The position numbers were made by a program, and so were the translations under genes. The notes beneath the pieces were generated by a model. That model saw nothing but the letters and a program-made list of their open reading frames with translations, was not told the DNA's origin and ran no database searches. 54,898 bases of DNA, taken from Acidobacteriota bacterium (GTDB lineage: Bacteria; Acidobacteriota; Vicinamibacteria; Vicinamibacterales; UBA8438). Below, piece after piece: positions 28,788-37,371 of this stretch (the first letter of the stretch is position 1; every line of letters starts with the position of its first letter). Location: contig WTFV01000087.1 of NCBI GenBank assembly GCA_011523845.1, positions 1 through 54,898 of the forward strand, written 5' to 3'.

Positions 28788-30506
28788 ATGCCAGCCAAAC
28801 ATGAACTCCCGACCGACCCTGATCGACCCGGCAGGCCCGCCGGCGCAGCCTCCCGGCTTGGCCTGGAAACGCAACGGAAACGGCCGCTGATCACGGCCAT
28901 GGAGATCGAGAACTTCAAGGGCATCGGCCGACCGGTGCGGATCGACCTGCGGCCCATCACACTGCTCTTCGGACGCAACAGCGCGGGCAAGAGCACGATC
29001 CTGCACGCAGTCTGCTATGCGCACGAGATCCTCAGCCAGCACAGTGTCGGCGCCGGCAAGACGACTCTCGGTGGGGAACAGGTGGACCTCGGCAGTTTCC
29101 GGCGTTTCGTTCATGCACAGGACACTGGTCGTCGCGTGCACCTCACTTTCGAAATCGACCTCGCAGGTCGCAGCCTCTCCGGTCAATTGCACACGGACGA
29201 CATGCAGTATCTGCCAATCGAGAAGGATGAACTTGACCAAGCCGCCGACACCGTGACATCCGGCTGGCTGAAGCTGCGCATAGGCTGGAATCAACGGCTG
29301 AAAACGCCGAGTGTGGAGAGTTATGCTGTCGGGGTCGATGAGGATTGCGTAGGGCGCATAGAAACGGCAGCAGAAACAGACGAGCCTTCGTTGGCAAGGT
29401 TTCTTCCGAACCTGCAACACTCGGTGTTCACCCGGGCGGGATTCAACGAGAAGACTGCCGTCTTCAGGCCGGGCGGCTGGGCTCTGCTTCAGCCGTCCGT
29501 TTTGCCGGTCTGGGGAGAGACCCTCCCTATTTTTCCGAGATCGACTCTCAACGATTCGGAAAGCGATGATGAGTTCAACTGCGAAGCTGAGTTCAACTAC
29601 TTTGCGTCGGCCCTGATGGTCGGCGTGGGCCAGCTTGTGAAGGACGAACTCGCCGCGTTTCGGTATATCGGGCCGATGCGCGACGTGCGCCCGACGCAAG
29701 ACGATGATTCAGTGGCGGAGTTGGGAATGCCAGTTGCCGTTCGAGAAGTCTTGGGTCGCCCTCCTTTGCCGGATCCAACCGGCCGAGCGCACTGGAGCGA
29801 CGGTTCTGCGGCATGGGAAGTCCTTCGGAAGAGCCGCACCGGCCCCGTTGGTTCAGACTTGATCCGCGACGTAGACGATTGGATGTCACGAGACGATCGG
29901 TTGAACACAGGCTACCACGTAGAACGACAGACCGTCGTGGAACTTTCGGCCGATCACCCCAGTGTGTCGTCGATTCGGCAGGGCGTGCCCAAAGAGGACA
30001 TCGACGTAAGCGCGCTCATCACGGCAGTTGCCGACGCTGACACGCGGTCGACGGTCCGACTGAAGGAAGTAGAATCGGAACTGGTCATGGAGACTACGAG
30101 TGTCGGTGTTGGCATTTCCCAGGTGCTGCCCGTAGTGGTGGCCGCACTCGATCCTGAGCGCCCCGGGATAACCGGCATCGAGCAGCCTGAGCTCCACGTC
30201 CACCCCAAGATCCAGGTAGAGCTTGGCGACCTCTTCGCACAGGGTGTCGACGACGGTGGAGTTTTCCTCATCGAGACGCACAGCGAGCATCTGATGTTGC
30301 GCCTGCTGCGACGCATTGAAGAGACACACAGCGGTGAACTGCCGCAGGGCAAGCCTGCGCTGCGGCCGGATCAGGTGTCGGTCGTCTTCGTCGAACGAGT
30401 CGAAGGCGAGGTCAGAGCGACACCGCTCCGGATCGACCAAACCGGCGAGTTCATCGACCGCTGGCCGCAGGGATTCTTCGACGAGCGCGCCGACGAGCTC
30501 TTCTGA
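28788..30506 (+). CDS. AAA-family (SMC/OLD-like) ATPase with DUF3696-like C-terminus, defence module 2
   Basis: The 572-residue protein parallels the ATPase of module 1: ITAMEIENFKGIGRPV, Walker A GRNSAGKST at about 62-70, VGVGISQVLPVVVAALD, Walker B GIEQPELHVHP near 463, ETHSEHLMLR, and the end RWPQGFFDE. The long central helical insertion of module 1 is missing, which explains its smaller size. ATG 28788 is used (GGAAG about 5 bases upstream); GTG 28782 is in frame. It lies 72 bp after the previous gene with no recognisable promoter between them, so it is probably on the same sigma-54 transcript. The stop overlaps its partner start (TGATG). Confidence 0.88.
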   Translation: MPAKHELPTDPDRPGRPAGAASRLGLETQRKRPLITAMEIENFKGIGRPVRIDLRPITLLFGRNSAGKSTILHAVCYAHEILSQHSVGAGKTTLGGEQVDLGSFRRFVHAQDTGRRVHLTFEIDLAGRSLSGQLHTDDMQYLPIEKDELDQAADTVTSGWLKLRIGWNQRLKTPSVESYAVGVDEDCVGRIETAAETDEPSLARFLPNLQHSVFTRAGFNEKTAVFRPGGWALLQPSVLPVWGETLPIFPRSTLNDSESDDEFNCEAEFNYFASALMVGVGQLVKDELAAFRYIGPMRDVRPTQDDDSVAELGMPVAVREVLGRPPLPDPTGRAHWSDGSAAWEVLRKSRTGPVGSDLIRDVDDWMSRDDRLNTGYHVERQTVVELSADHPSVSSIRQGVPKEDIDVSALITAVADADTRSTVRLKEVESELVMETTSVGVGISQVLPVVVAALDPERPGITGIEQPELHVHPKIQVELGDLFAQGVDDGGVFLIETHSEHLMLRLLRRIEETHSGELPQGKPALRPDQVSVVFVERVEGEVRATPLRIDQTGEFIDRWPQGFFDERADELF

Positions 30507-31423
30507 TGCTCCACGAATACGCAGTCGAGCCCGAGCTCGTTGCGACTTGGAGCGAACGCAGGAGCGGACGGTATTTCCGCGAGAAGTTCGGCCTGGGGTC
30601 GCCGCGCATCATGTCGAGGTACCCGCCACAGAACTGGGAGCGGCTCGTCTGGGAGGCCCGCAGAGACGATTCTGAGCGCAAGCGGATGGAAGAATTGATA
30701 CGGAGGTTGTCCGAAGTCATGGTCACGCGCCACGGCGCGGAATGGAATCCCCATGAATCCTGGTTGCAGAACGCTCTGAACGAACATCGACGGATTCCGT
30801 TTCACGCGATTTTGGTGCGGAGCAATGGGGCTTCGCACCGGAACGTCCTAGTCGCCGACGAGCTGGACGAGCACACAAGCCTCTGGTCAGTCCCGCATGA
30901 GACAATCCCAAGAACAGCCGAAGCCATCGCTGGAACTGTCCGTGACCTGTTGCGAATGGCGGCCGACATCGTCTTCGTCGATCCTCATTTCGCTCCGCAA
31001 CGGTCACGCTACACGAGGGTGCTCGCGGCCTGCCTCACCGCGAGCCTTGACGAGCGACTTGCCCGCGAGCAGCCCACGGTGCATATCTTTACGGAGGCCG
31101 ATTCCAAGAACGGCACGCGCCAGTACTTCGAGGAGCACTGCCGCACCCGCCTGCCCCGCATGCTCCCGCGGCGACAGCGGGTGACAATCTCTCGTCTGAC
31201 AGAGCGATCAGAAGGAGAAAAGCTGCACAACCGCTACATCCTCACGGAGTTTGGCGGCGTGGGCTTCCCGGCCGGCCTGGATGCAAAGCGTGGGGCCACA
31301 GACGATCCTTGGCTCCTAACTCGCGAGCAACATCGGAGACGCTGGCCGCAGTACGCGAGCAGGCCGCTCGCGTTCGACCAACCGGAGGGTGAGATTACCG
31401 TGGTCGGCACCAGCGCGCTCTAA
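30506..31423 (+). CDS. PLD-like effector partner, defence module 2
   Basis: The 305-residue protein is paralogous to the partner in module 1: FVDPHFAPQRSRY near 157 and KLHNRYILTEFGGVGFPAG near 238. It lacks the tandem duplication. The N-terminal third differs strongly (MLHEYAVEPELVATWSERR), which may set specificity. The HxRY line resembles phospholipase D-like catalytic motifs with Lys replaced by Arg. Fusion to the ATPase stop by TGATG repeats the module 1 junction exactly. No family is recognised with certainty. Confidence 0.75.
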   Translation: MLHEYAVEPELVATWSERRSGRYFREKFGLGSPRIMSRYPPQNWERLVWEARRDDSERKRMEELIRRLSEVMVTRHGAEWNPHESWLQNALNEHRRIPFHAILVRSNGASHRNVLVADELDEHTSLWSVPHETIPRTAEAIAGTVRDLLRMAADIVFVDPHFAPQRSRYTRVLAACLTASLDERLAREQPTVHIFTEADSKNGTRQYFEEHCRTRLPRMLPRRQRVTISRLTERSEGEKLHNRYILTEFGGVGFPAGLDAKRGATDDPWLLTREQHRRRWPQYASRPLAFDQPEGEITVVGTSAL

Positions 31424-31480
31424 CTGCTCCCGCCAGAGAAGATCGAACGGCCCGGCGAACCCAGCGGCGTGACTAGCCGG

Positions 31481-31516
31481 AATTCGCGGCTGCTCGTCAA
31501 GCAGCCGAAGCGAATT
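31481..31516. terminator. Long hairpin between convergent operons
   Basis: The stem is AATTCG-CGGCTGCT / AGCAGCCG-(AAG)-CGAATT around a CGTCA loop, 14 base pairs with one 3-base bulge. It lies 57 bp after the last effector gene and 25 bp before the end of the convergent antitoxin gene, so it may end both transcripts. There is no long T-run. Confidence 0.6.
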
Positions 31517-31541
31517 GTGCAGCCATGCACGACCCGCAGGA

Positions 31542-31853
31542 TCACGCCCGACGGATTGCCCCCAAATCCCGCTTGAGATCCTCCAGATCGTACTGCGCGG
31601 ACACCTTTCTGGCGCGGGCGTAGTCCATCATTTCCCACAGGGACACGCCCGCATCCCGTGCGGCCCGTGCAAGGGTGAGCTTCCCATCGCCGTACAGCCG
31701 CACGTAGTGCTCCAGCTTCCATTGCCGGATTGCGTTCGACAGCAGCTTGCGCACCGTGGTCGAGCGGTCGGATTGCTCGACGTCCGCGATGAGTTCCAAC
31801 TCGCGGACCAGCGCCGCGGGGAGCCGGGCGCCCACCATCTGTTCCTTCTTCAT
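31542..31853 (-). CDS. UPF0175-like antitoxin
   Basis: The 103-residue protein begins MKKEQMVGARLPAAL and has a ribbon-helix-helix-like N-terminal half (RELELIADVEQSDRSTTVRK) followed by the UPF0175 helix-turn-helix (LTLARAARDAGVSLWEMM). UPF0175 proteins are antitoxins of DUF3368 PIN-like toxins, as here. The start at 31853 overlaps the stop of the toxin gene by four bases. A longer reading to 31910 adds only shadow residues. In this pair the antitoxin is the downstream gene. Confidence 0.85.
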   Translation of the reverse strand: MKKEQMVGARLPAALVRELELIADVEQSDRSTTVRKLLSNAIRQWKLEHYVRLYGDGKLTLARAARDAGVSLWEMMDYARARKVSAQYDLEDLKRDLGAIRRA

Positions 31854-32365
31854 CGCGTCGTCTCCCGTGCAAGCCTCAGTATTTCGGCTACAACGGCCGG
31901 AGAGAGCCACAAGACCCGGCTCAGATCGGCGAGGGCGGCCTCCAGTTCATCCATGCCCATACGGCTGTGCAGGTACGCCTCCAGTAGCGTCCCGGCGGTG
32001 CCGACGTGCTCTATGCCGGCAGCGGCGGCCACGCTCCTGGCCTGCTTGTCGTCGACGATCAGTCGCAGATGCCGCACTCCCGCCAGCGCGATTGATTCCG
32101 CCTCTCCCGGATCGAGACCTGTGCTTCTCGTCAGGCGCCGCATCATGCCACTCTCTTCATCAGTCAGGCTCGCCACGCGCAGCCAGCCACGCTCGAGAGC
32201 AGCTTCGATCTGCTCCACACCCCAGGCACTGACGATCCTGCCGGCGTCAACTGTTTCCCGCTTCACGACAGGTCCGATCAGCACGTCGCCATGGAGATCG
32301 TTCAGAAGTTGCAGGCGCTGCAGCTTGGCCATGACGATCAGCGGCGAAGCGTCGGTGACGATCAT
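31850..32365 (-). CDS. DUF3368 PIN-like toxin (predicted RNase)
   Basis: The 171-residue protein matches DUF3368, a PIN-domain relative. The first acidic residue is in MIVTDASPLIVMAKL (Asp4), the middle one in LDPGEAESIALA and the third in LIVDDKQAR. These would bind Mg2+ for RNA cleavage. It precedes its antitoxin, the reverse of the usual order, with a four-base overlap. I took the ATG at 32365, because the family begins there; the in-frame ATG at 32407 adds 14 residues. A promoter and a dyad lie just upstream. Confidence 0.87.
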   Translation of the reverse strand: MIVTDASPLIVMAKLQRLQLLNDLHGDVLIGPVVKRETVDAGRIVSAWGVEQIEAALERGWLRVASLTDEESGMMRRLTRSTGLDPGEAESIALAGVRHLRLIVDDKQARSVAAAAGIEHVGTAGTLLEAYLHSRMGMDELEAALADLSRVLWLSPAVVAEILRLARETTR

Positions 32366-32413
32366 TCGATTTCTCGTCGGACCAGACGCCACCGGAAGCT
32401 GACCCACGCAAAC

Positions 32414-32442
32414 AGAATATCCTATTGTTTACACACAAACAA
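32414..32442 (-). promoter_or_regulatory. Predicted sigma-70-type promoter and dyad of the toxin-antitoxin operon
   Basis: On the minus strand TTGTTT (32442-32437) and TATTCT (32419-32414) are separated by 17 bases. The -35 is one arm of an inverted repeat TTGTTT...AAACAA (32425-32442), a plausible autoregulatory operator. The stretch is unusually AT-rich. Confidence 0.65.
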
Positions 32443-32472
32443 GAGCCCAATCCGCTCGTGTAGGATCCCCGC

Positions 32473-34095
32473 GTGACGCACGACTACATCATCGTCGGCG
32501 CCGGCACGGCCGGGTGCGTGCTCGCCAACCGGCTGTCGGCCGACCCCGGCGCCAGCGTGCTGCTGCTCGAGGCGGGCGGCAAGGACGACTACTTCTGGAT
32601 CGACATCCCGGTCGGCTATCTCTACACCATCGGCAACCCCCGCACCGACTGGTGCTACAGGATCGAGCCCGACCCGGGGCTCAACGGCCGCACCATCGGC
32701 TACGCCCGCGGCCGGGTCCTCGGCGGCTGCTCGTCCATCAACGCGATGATCTACATGCGGGGGCAGAAGAGCGACTACGACCACTGGGCGTCGCTCGGCA
32801 ACCGCGGCTGGGGCTGGGACGACGTGCTGCCGGTGTTCAAGCGTTCCGAGGACTACCAGCACGGCGCCGACGAGTGGCACGGGGTCGGCGGCGAGATGCG
32901 GGTCGAGGAGCGGCGGGTGAGCTGGGAGATCCTCGACGCGTGGCGGCGGGCCGCCGAGGAGTGCGGGATTCCGAGGATCGCCGAGTTCAACCGGGGCGAC
33001 AACTTCGGCAACGCCTACTTCCAGATGAACCAGCGCAGCGGCCGGCGCTGGAGCGGCACCAAGGCGTTCCTGCGCCCCGTCATGCACCGGCCGAACCTGA
33101 CGGTGCGGACCGACGCCCAGGTGCGGCGCCTCGCAGTCGAGAGGGGCAACGCCGGCCCGCGCGCGACCGGGGTCGAGCTGGTGTCGGGCGAGCGGCTGAC
33201 GGCGCGGCGAGAAGTGATCCTGGCCGCCGGCGCCATCGGCTCGCCGCAGATCCTGCAGTTGTCGGGCATCGGTCCCGGCGCGCTGCTGCAGCGGCACGGC
33301 ATCGAGGTCGTTCACGACCTGGCCGGGGTCGGCGAGAACCTGCACGACCACCTGCAGATCCGCAGCATCTACAAGGTGAAGAACACCGTCACCCTGAACC
33401 AGCGGGTGAACTCGCTGGTCGACAAGGTGGCGATGGGGCTGGAGTACCTGCTGTTCAAGACCGGCCCGCTGACGATGCCCCCGTCGCAGCTCGGGGCCTT
33501 CGCGCGCAGCGATCCGTCGCGGGCGTCCGCGAACATCGAGTGGCACGTGCAGCCGCTGTCCCTCGACAAGTTCGGCGACCCGCTGCACAAGTTCAACGCC
33601 ATCACGCCGTCGGTCGCCAACCTGCAGCCGACCAGCCGCGGGCACGTCCGCATCAAGGATCCGGACCCGCTGCAGGCGCCGGCCATCACCCTCAACTACC
33701 TGTCCACCGACGAGGATCGGCAGGTCGCGGTGGCCGGCCTGCGGTTCACCCGGCGCATCATGGCCGCGCGGGCCCTGACGCCGTTCGAGCCGCAGGAATG
33801 GCTGCCCGGTCCCGAGGTCGACAGCGACGAGGCGCTGGCGCACGCGGCAGGCGACCTCGGCACGACGATCTTCCACCCCGTCGGCACTTGCAGGATGGGC
33901 CGTGACCCGCTGGCCGTCGTCGACGATCGGCTGGCTGTGCACGGCGTGTCCAACCTGCGGGTCATCGACGCCTCGGTGATGCCCCGGATCACGTCGGGCA
34001 ACACCAACGCGCCCACCGTGATGATCGCCGAGAAGGGCGCGGAGTTCATACGGGAGGATGCGGCTGGGCGGGAACAGCGTCGCGGCGACCACTGA
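32473..34095 (+). CDS. GMC-family FAD oxidoreductase (choline dehydrogenase-like)
   Basis: The 540-residue protein has the GMC fold: FAD loop IIVGAGTAGCVLANRL at about 6-21, GRVLGGCSSINAMIYMRG, the second signature GAIGSPQILQLSGIGP, and the active-site pair His in FHPVGTCRMG and Asn in TSGNTNAPT near the end. It oxidises an alcohol; choline, glucose or a polyethylene glycol-type alcohol cannot be separated from sequence. It starts at GTG. Its last 8 codons are made of the first unit of a 32-bp tandem array, so the C-terminus (EQRRGDH) is derived from the repeat. No signal peptide is visible. Confidence 0.93.
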   Translation: MTHDYIIVGAGTAGCVLANRLSADPGASVLLLEAGGKDDYFWIDIPVGYLYTIGNPRTDWCYRIEPDPGLNGRTIGYARGRVLGGCSSINAMIYMRGQKSDYDHWASLGNRGWGWDDVLPVFKRSEDYQHGADEWHGVGGEMRVEERRVSWEILDAWRRAAEECGIPRIAEFNRGDNFGNAYFQMNQRSGRRWSGTKAFLRPVMHRPNLTVRTDAQVRRLAVERGNAGPRATGVELVSGERLTARREVILAAGAIGSPQILQLSGIGPGALLQRHGIEVVHDLAGVGENLHDHLQIRSIYKVKNTVTLNQRVNSLVDKVAMGLEYLLFKTGPLTMPPSQLGAFARSDPSRASANIEWHVQPLSLDKFGDPLHKFNAITPSVANLQPTSRGHVRIKDPDPLQAPAITLNYLSTDEDRQVAVAGLRFTRRIMAARALTPFEPQEWLPGPEVDSDEALAHAAGDLGTTIFHPVGTCRMGRDPLAVVDDRLAVHGVSNLRVIDASVMPRITSGNTNAPTVMIAEKGAEFIREDAAGREQRRGDH

Positions 34096-34386
34096 CGAGG
34101 CGACAACAGCGTCGCGGCGACCACTGACGAGGCGACAACAGCGTCGCGGCGACCGCCGACGAAGCGGCAACAGCGTCGCGGCGACCGCCGACGAAGCGAC
34201 AACAGCGTCGCGGCAACCGCCGACGAGGCCGCAACAGCGTCGCGGCAACCGCCGACGAGGCAGCAACAGCGCCGCGGCAACCGCCCACGAGCGGAAACAG
34301 CGCCGCGGCGACCGCTGACGAGGCCGCAACAGCGCCGCGGCGACCGCTGACGAGGCCGCAACAGCGTCGCGGCAACCGGTGGCGGG
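34073..34386. repeat. 32-bp tandem repeat array (minisatellite)
   Basis: Unit starts are at 34073, 34105, 34137, 34169, 34201, 34233, 34265, 34296, 34328 and 34360: nine units of 32 bp (one of 31) and a partial tenth. Each begins AACAGCG and contains the palindrome GTCGCGGCGAC or a variant. Units differ at a few positions. There are no spacers, so this is not a CRISPR array. Confidence 0.95.
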
Positions 34387-34526
34387 CGGTGACCGAGTCG
34401 CGACGCATGCTGAGGAGCGGCTGCGGAATCCGTTTCCCTGCGCAGGCGGCGAGCTCGTTCGGCAGACCCTTCCGATTGGCAGATTGCCGCGCCTCCGCCA
34501 GTACCGTCAGCCGCGCCTCCGGGCGC
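34096..34526. other. Intergenic region holding the minisatellite
   Basis: The first 290 bp are the 32-bp array. The remaining 140 bp before the convergent CoA-transferase stop hold nothing I can name. Long frames that cross the array arise from its 32-bp period and are artefacts. Confidence 0.7.
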
Positions 34527-35771
34527 TCACACCGCCTTGACCGCCCTGGCCGCCTCGATCTCCTCGGCGCTCATCCCGAGCACCGACGTCAGGATCTCCT
34601 CGGTGTGCTCCCCGAGCAGCGGCGACCGCACGACGTCGGCCGGCGAGTCGGAGAGCTTGATCGGGTTTCCGACGGTGAGGTACCTCCCGCGAGTGGGGTG
34701 ATCGACCTCGACGATCGTGCCGGTCCCGCGCAGGGACGGCTGCTCGGCCAGCTCCTTCATCGAGAAAACGGGACCGGACGGCACGCTCAGCGGGTTCAGG
34801 ATCTCCATGACTTCGAACTTCGTCTTCGTCATGGTCCATCTCTCGATCTCGTCGAAGAGGGTGTCGAGCTTCGGGAGGCGCGCCTCCGGCGTGTTCCACT
34901 CCGGGTCCTCCAGCCAGTCCTCGTGGCCGATGGCGCGAGCGATGCCATCGAACGCCGCCGCCTGGGTGATGATGTAGATGTAGGCGTTCGGGTCTTCTTC
35001 CCAGCCCTTGCACTTGACGATCCAGCCGGGCTGGCCGCCGCCCGAGGCGTTGCCCGAACGCGGGGTGGCGTCTCCGAAGGTGCCGTTCGGATACTGCGGG
35101 TACTCCTTCAGCGGACCGTGCGCGAGCCGCTGCTGGTCGCGCAGCTTGACGCGGCAGAGGTTCAGCACACCGTCCTGCATCGCGCAGACGACACGCTGTC
35201 CGCGGCCCGTCTTCTCGCGCTGGAAGAGCGCGGTGACGATGCCGAGGGCCAGGTGCAGGCCGGTGCCGGAATCGCCGATCTGGGCGCCGGTGACGGTCGG
35301 CGGCCCGTCATCGAAGCCGGTGGTGCCGGCGCCGCCGCCGACGCACTGCGCGACGTTCTCGTAGACCTTGCAGTCCTCGTAGGGGCCGGGGCCGAAGCCC
35401 TTGACCGAGGCGTAGATGAGGCGCGGGTTGATCTCCTGGATCCGCTCCCAGGAAAAGCCCATGCGGTCCAGGGCGCCGGGGGCGAAGTTCTCGACCAGCA
35501 CGTCGCACGATTCGATGAGCCGCCCGAAGATGGTCCGGCCGGTCTCGGACTTCGTGTCGACCGTGATGCTGCGCTTGTTGTGGTTCAGCATCGTGAAGTA
35601 GAGGCTGTCGACGTCGGGAATGTCGCGGAGCTGCCCGCGCGTGGGGTCGCCCGCTCCGGGCCGCTCCACCTTGATGACGTCGGCGCCGAACCAGGCGAGC
35701 AACTGCGTACAGGTCGGCCCGGACTGCACGTGGGTCATGTCGAGCACGCGAACTCCGTCAAGCGCTTTCAT
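34527..35771 (-). CDS. frc: Formyl-CoA:oxalate CoA-transferase (CaiB/BaiF class III)
   Basis: The 414-residue protein aligns along its whole length with E. coli Frc/YfdW, sharing [61 protein letters not shown] and SMKEL. The catalytic aspartate is in [14 protein letters not shown]. It transfers CoA from formyl-CoA to oxalate. The usual partner, oxalyl-CoA decarboxylase (Oxc), is not in this window; Frc may act elsewhere or use another acyl donor. The start at 35771 is chosen because Frc proteins begin there. It lies 84 bp after the reductase-like gene on the same strand. Confidence 0.93.
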   Translation of the reverse strand: MKALDGVRVLDMTHVQSGPTCTQLLAWFGADVIKVERPGAGDPTRGQLRDIPDVDSLYFTMLNHNKRSITVDTKSETGRTIFGRLIESCDVLVENFAPGALDRMGFSWERIQEINPRLIYASVKGFGPGPYEDCKVYENVAQCVGGGAGTTGFDDGPPTVTGAQIGDSGTGLHLALGIVTALFQREKTGRGQRVVCAMQDGVLNLCRVKLRDQQRLAHGPLKEYPQYPNGTFGDATPRSGNASGGGQPGWIVKCKGWEEDPNAYIYIITQAAAFDGIARAIGHEDWLEDPEWNTPEARLPKLDTLFDEIERWTMTKTKFEVMEILNPLSVPSGPVFSMKELAEQPSLRGTGTIVEVDHPTRGRYLTVGNPIKLSDSPADVVRSPLLGEHTEEILTSVLGMSAEEIEAARAVKAV

Positions 35772-35855
35772 GTGTCGGTCTCCATATCCTCCCGTCCATC
35801 GGCGCCGCATGGCCCCCGGGCTGCACCCGCGCCGCGCTGCCGCACCGAGCCGGCT

Positions 35856-36860
35856 CTACTTCCGCGTTCCCTTTATCCTGATCCCCTCGTCCACGATCGT
35901 CTTGCTGAGCAGGCTGACGCACGCGTAGAGCGCGCGCAGGGTCGGCACCTCGACCCCGGTCACCTCGGCCAGCTCGACCACCGCGCCGAGCATCCCGTCG
36001 ATCTCGAGCGGCTTGCCCACCTCGACGTCCTGCAGCATCGACGTCTTGTGCCTGCCGACGCTCTCCGCCCCCACGATGCGGCGCTCCATGGACACGCGGA
36101 ACCCGGCCCCCAGCCGTTCCCCGATCGCCTGCGCCTCGGTCATCATCGCCGCGGCCAGCGAGCGGGTCAGCGGAAACCGGCAGATGTCGACCAGCGTCGA
36201 GTGGGTCAGGGCGCTGATCGGGTTGAACGTCAGGTTGCCCCACAGCTTGAGCCAGATCTCCGAGCGGATGTCGGTCAGCACCCGCGCCTTGAAGCCCGAC
36301 TGGGTGAGCAACTCCGACACGCGCCGGACACGCGCCGTCTCGCTGCCGTCGAGCTCGCCCACCGGAAACCGGGTGCCCTCGATGTGCTCGATGACGCCCG
36401 GCTCGGCGATTGCCGCGGCCGGATAGGCGATGCAGCCGATGATGCGGTCGGGATCGATGGCGTTGAACAGGGCGCCGCCCGGATCGACGGTCTCGACGAC
36501 GCGGTCCGCGTAGGGTCCGCCCAGCTTCTGGAAGTACCACCACGGGATCCCGTTCTGCAGCGTCACCAGGCAGGTGTCGCGTCCCATCAGTGCGGGCAGG
36601 TCGTCGACCACCGCCGCTATCTGGTGGGCCTTCAACGCCAGGAACACGACGTCGTGCGGGCCGAGGTCGCGGATCCGGTCGGTTGCCGTCAGGTTGTCGG
36701 CGACCGACTCGCCGCCGTCCTCGATCAGCTTCATGCCGTTGGCGCGGATGGCGGTCAGGTGCGGGCCGCGGGCGATGACCGAAACGTCGTGCCCCGCGCG
36801 GGCCATGCGCACCGCCATGTAGCCGCCGATGGCCCCGGCGCCGACAACGCAGACCTTCAT
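35856..36860 (-). CDS. Ketopantoate reductase-like (PanE/ApbA) NADP oxidoreductase
   Basis: The 334-residue protein has the Rossmann motif CVVGAGAIGGYMAVR at the start, FLALKAHQ, TLQNGIPWW and the catalytic Lys/Asn/Glu set typical of ApbA (EIWLKLWGNLTFNPISAL). Family members reduce 2-dehydropantoate or related 2-oxo acids. The start at 36860 places MKVCVVGAG first, as in the family. It is the gene before frc on the same strand. Because many PanE-like paralogues act on other substrates, I leave the symbol empty. Confidence 0.88.
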   Translation of the reverse strand: MKVCVVGAGAIGGYMAVRMARAGHDVSVIARGPHLTAIRANGMKLIEDGGESVADNLTATDRIRDLGPHDVVFLALKAHQIAAVVDDLPALMGRDTCLVTLQNGIPWWYFQKLGGPYADRVVETVDPGGALFNAIDPDRIIGCIAYPAAAIAEPGVIEHIEGTRFPVGELDGSETARVRRVSELLTQSGFKARVLTDIRSEIWLKLWGNLTFNPISALTHSTLVDICRFPLTRSLAAAMMTEAQAIGERLGAGFRVSMERRIVGAESVGRHKTSMLQDVEVGKPLEIDGMLGAVVELAEVTGVEVPTLRALYACVSLLSKTIVDEGIRIKGTRK

Positions 36861-37368
36861 GAAGGGTCCTCCGCTCCTGGTGCTGCGCCATGACCAGTGT
36901 TCGGGTGCGCAGTGCTGTGATTCGTCGACGATTGCGCGTTCAAGGCCATGTCCCTGCCGGGAGATTCCGGCGTGACGGACCACCGGCAGCGTGGCGAAAG
37001 CGCCGCTGCATTCGAGCGGCGATGCATCCCGGCCGGGCTGCATTGCTCCTCGGCCGAATACGCCCGATATGCTCCCTCGTCGCGCCTGCCGCGCCGGCGC
37101 CTCGCCGCTCTCGACGCCACGCGGGGTTCCTCCACGGACTGCCAGGGCCGGCCACGGGTCCGGCGATGTGCGGCCGGTCGGTCCGACCGGCCCGTGCTGG
37201 AAGGTCTGACGAGGGAACCCGCTCCCGGCGACCATCGGGCCGCCGGCCCAACAAGCACCCGCCGCGGCGCGGCGGGCGACGAAGTGCTAGCCCGACAACC
37301 GTTACCTCCGGCTCCGCTTGCGGCCCAACCAGCCCTGAGGAGTCTGCACCGCGCTACGGCGCAGACTC
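36861..37368. other. Intergenic region, no gene seen
   Basis: The 508 bp contain only Arg/Pro/Gly-rich frames with no conserved features. At its right end lies a core-only copy of the interspersed repeat. The sequence might be decayed coding DNA. Confidence 0.5.
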
Positions 37369-37371
37369 CTA
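37338..37371. repeat. Core-only copy of the interspersed repeat, acting as a 3' hairpin
   Basis: AGGAGTCTGC...GCAGACTCCT is a perfect 10-bp stem. Read on the minus strand it begins with the TAG stop codon of the next gene, so it is a likely 3' hairpin for that transcript. The outer dyad of the full element is missing. Confidence 0.75.

Noticed and set aside
34073..34386. Possible CRISPR array
   Set aside because: The 32-bp units follow each other without spacers, and no cas genes are near.
34389..36893. An 834-codon open frame on the plus strand opposite frc and the PanE-like gene
   Set aside because: It is antisense to two genes with clear family matches, and its translation is rich in Arg, Asp, Gly and Val without motifs. 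Stop-free antisense frames are expected at this GC content.
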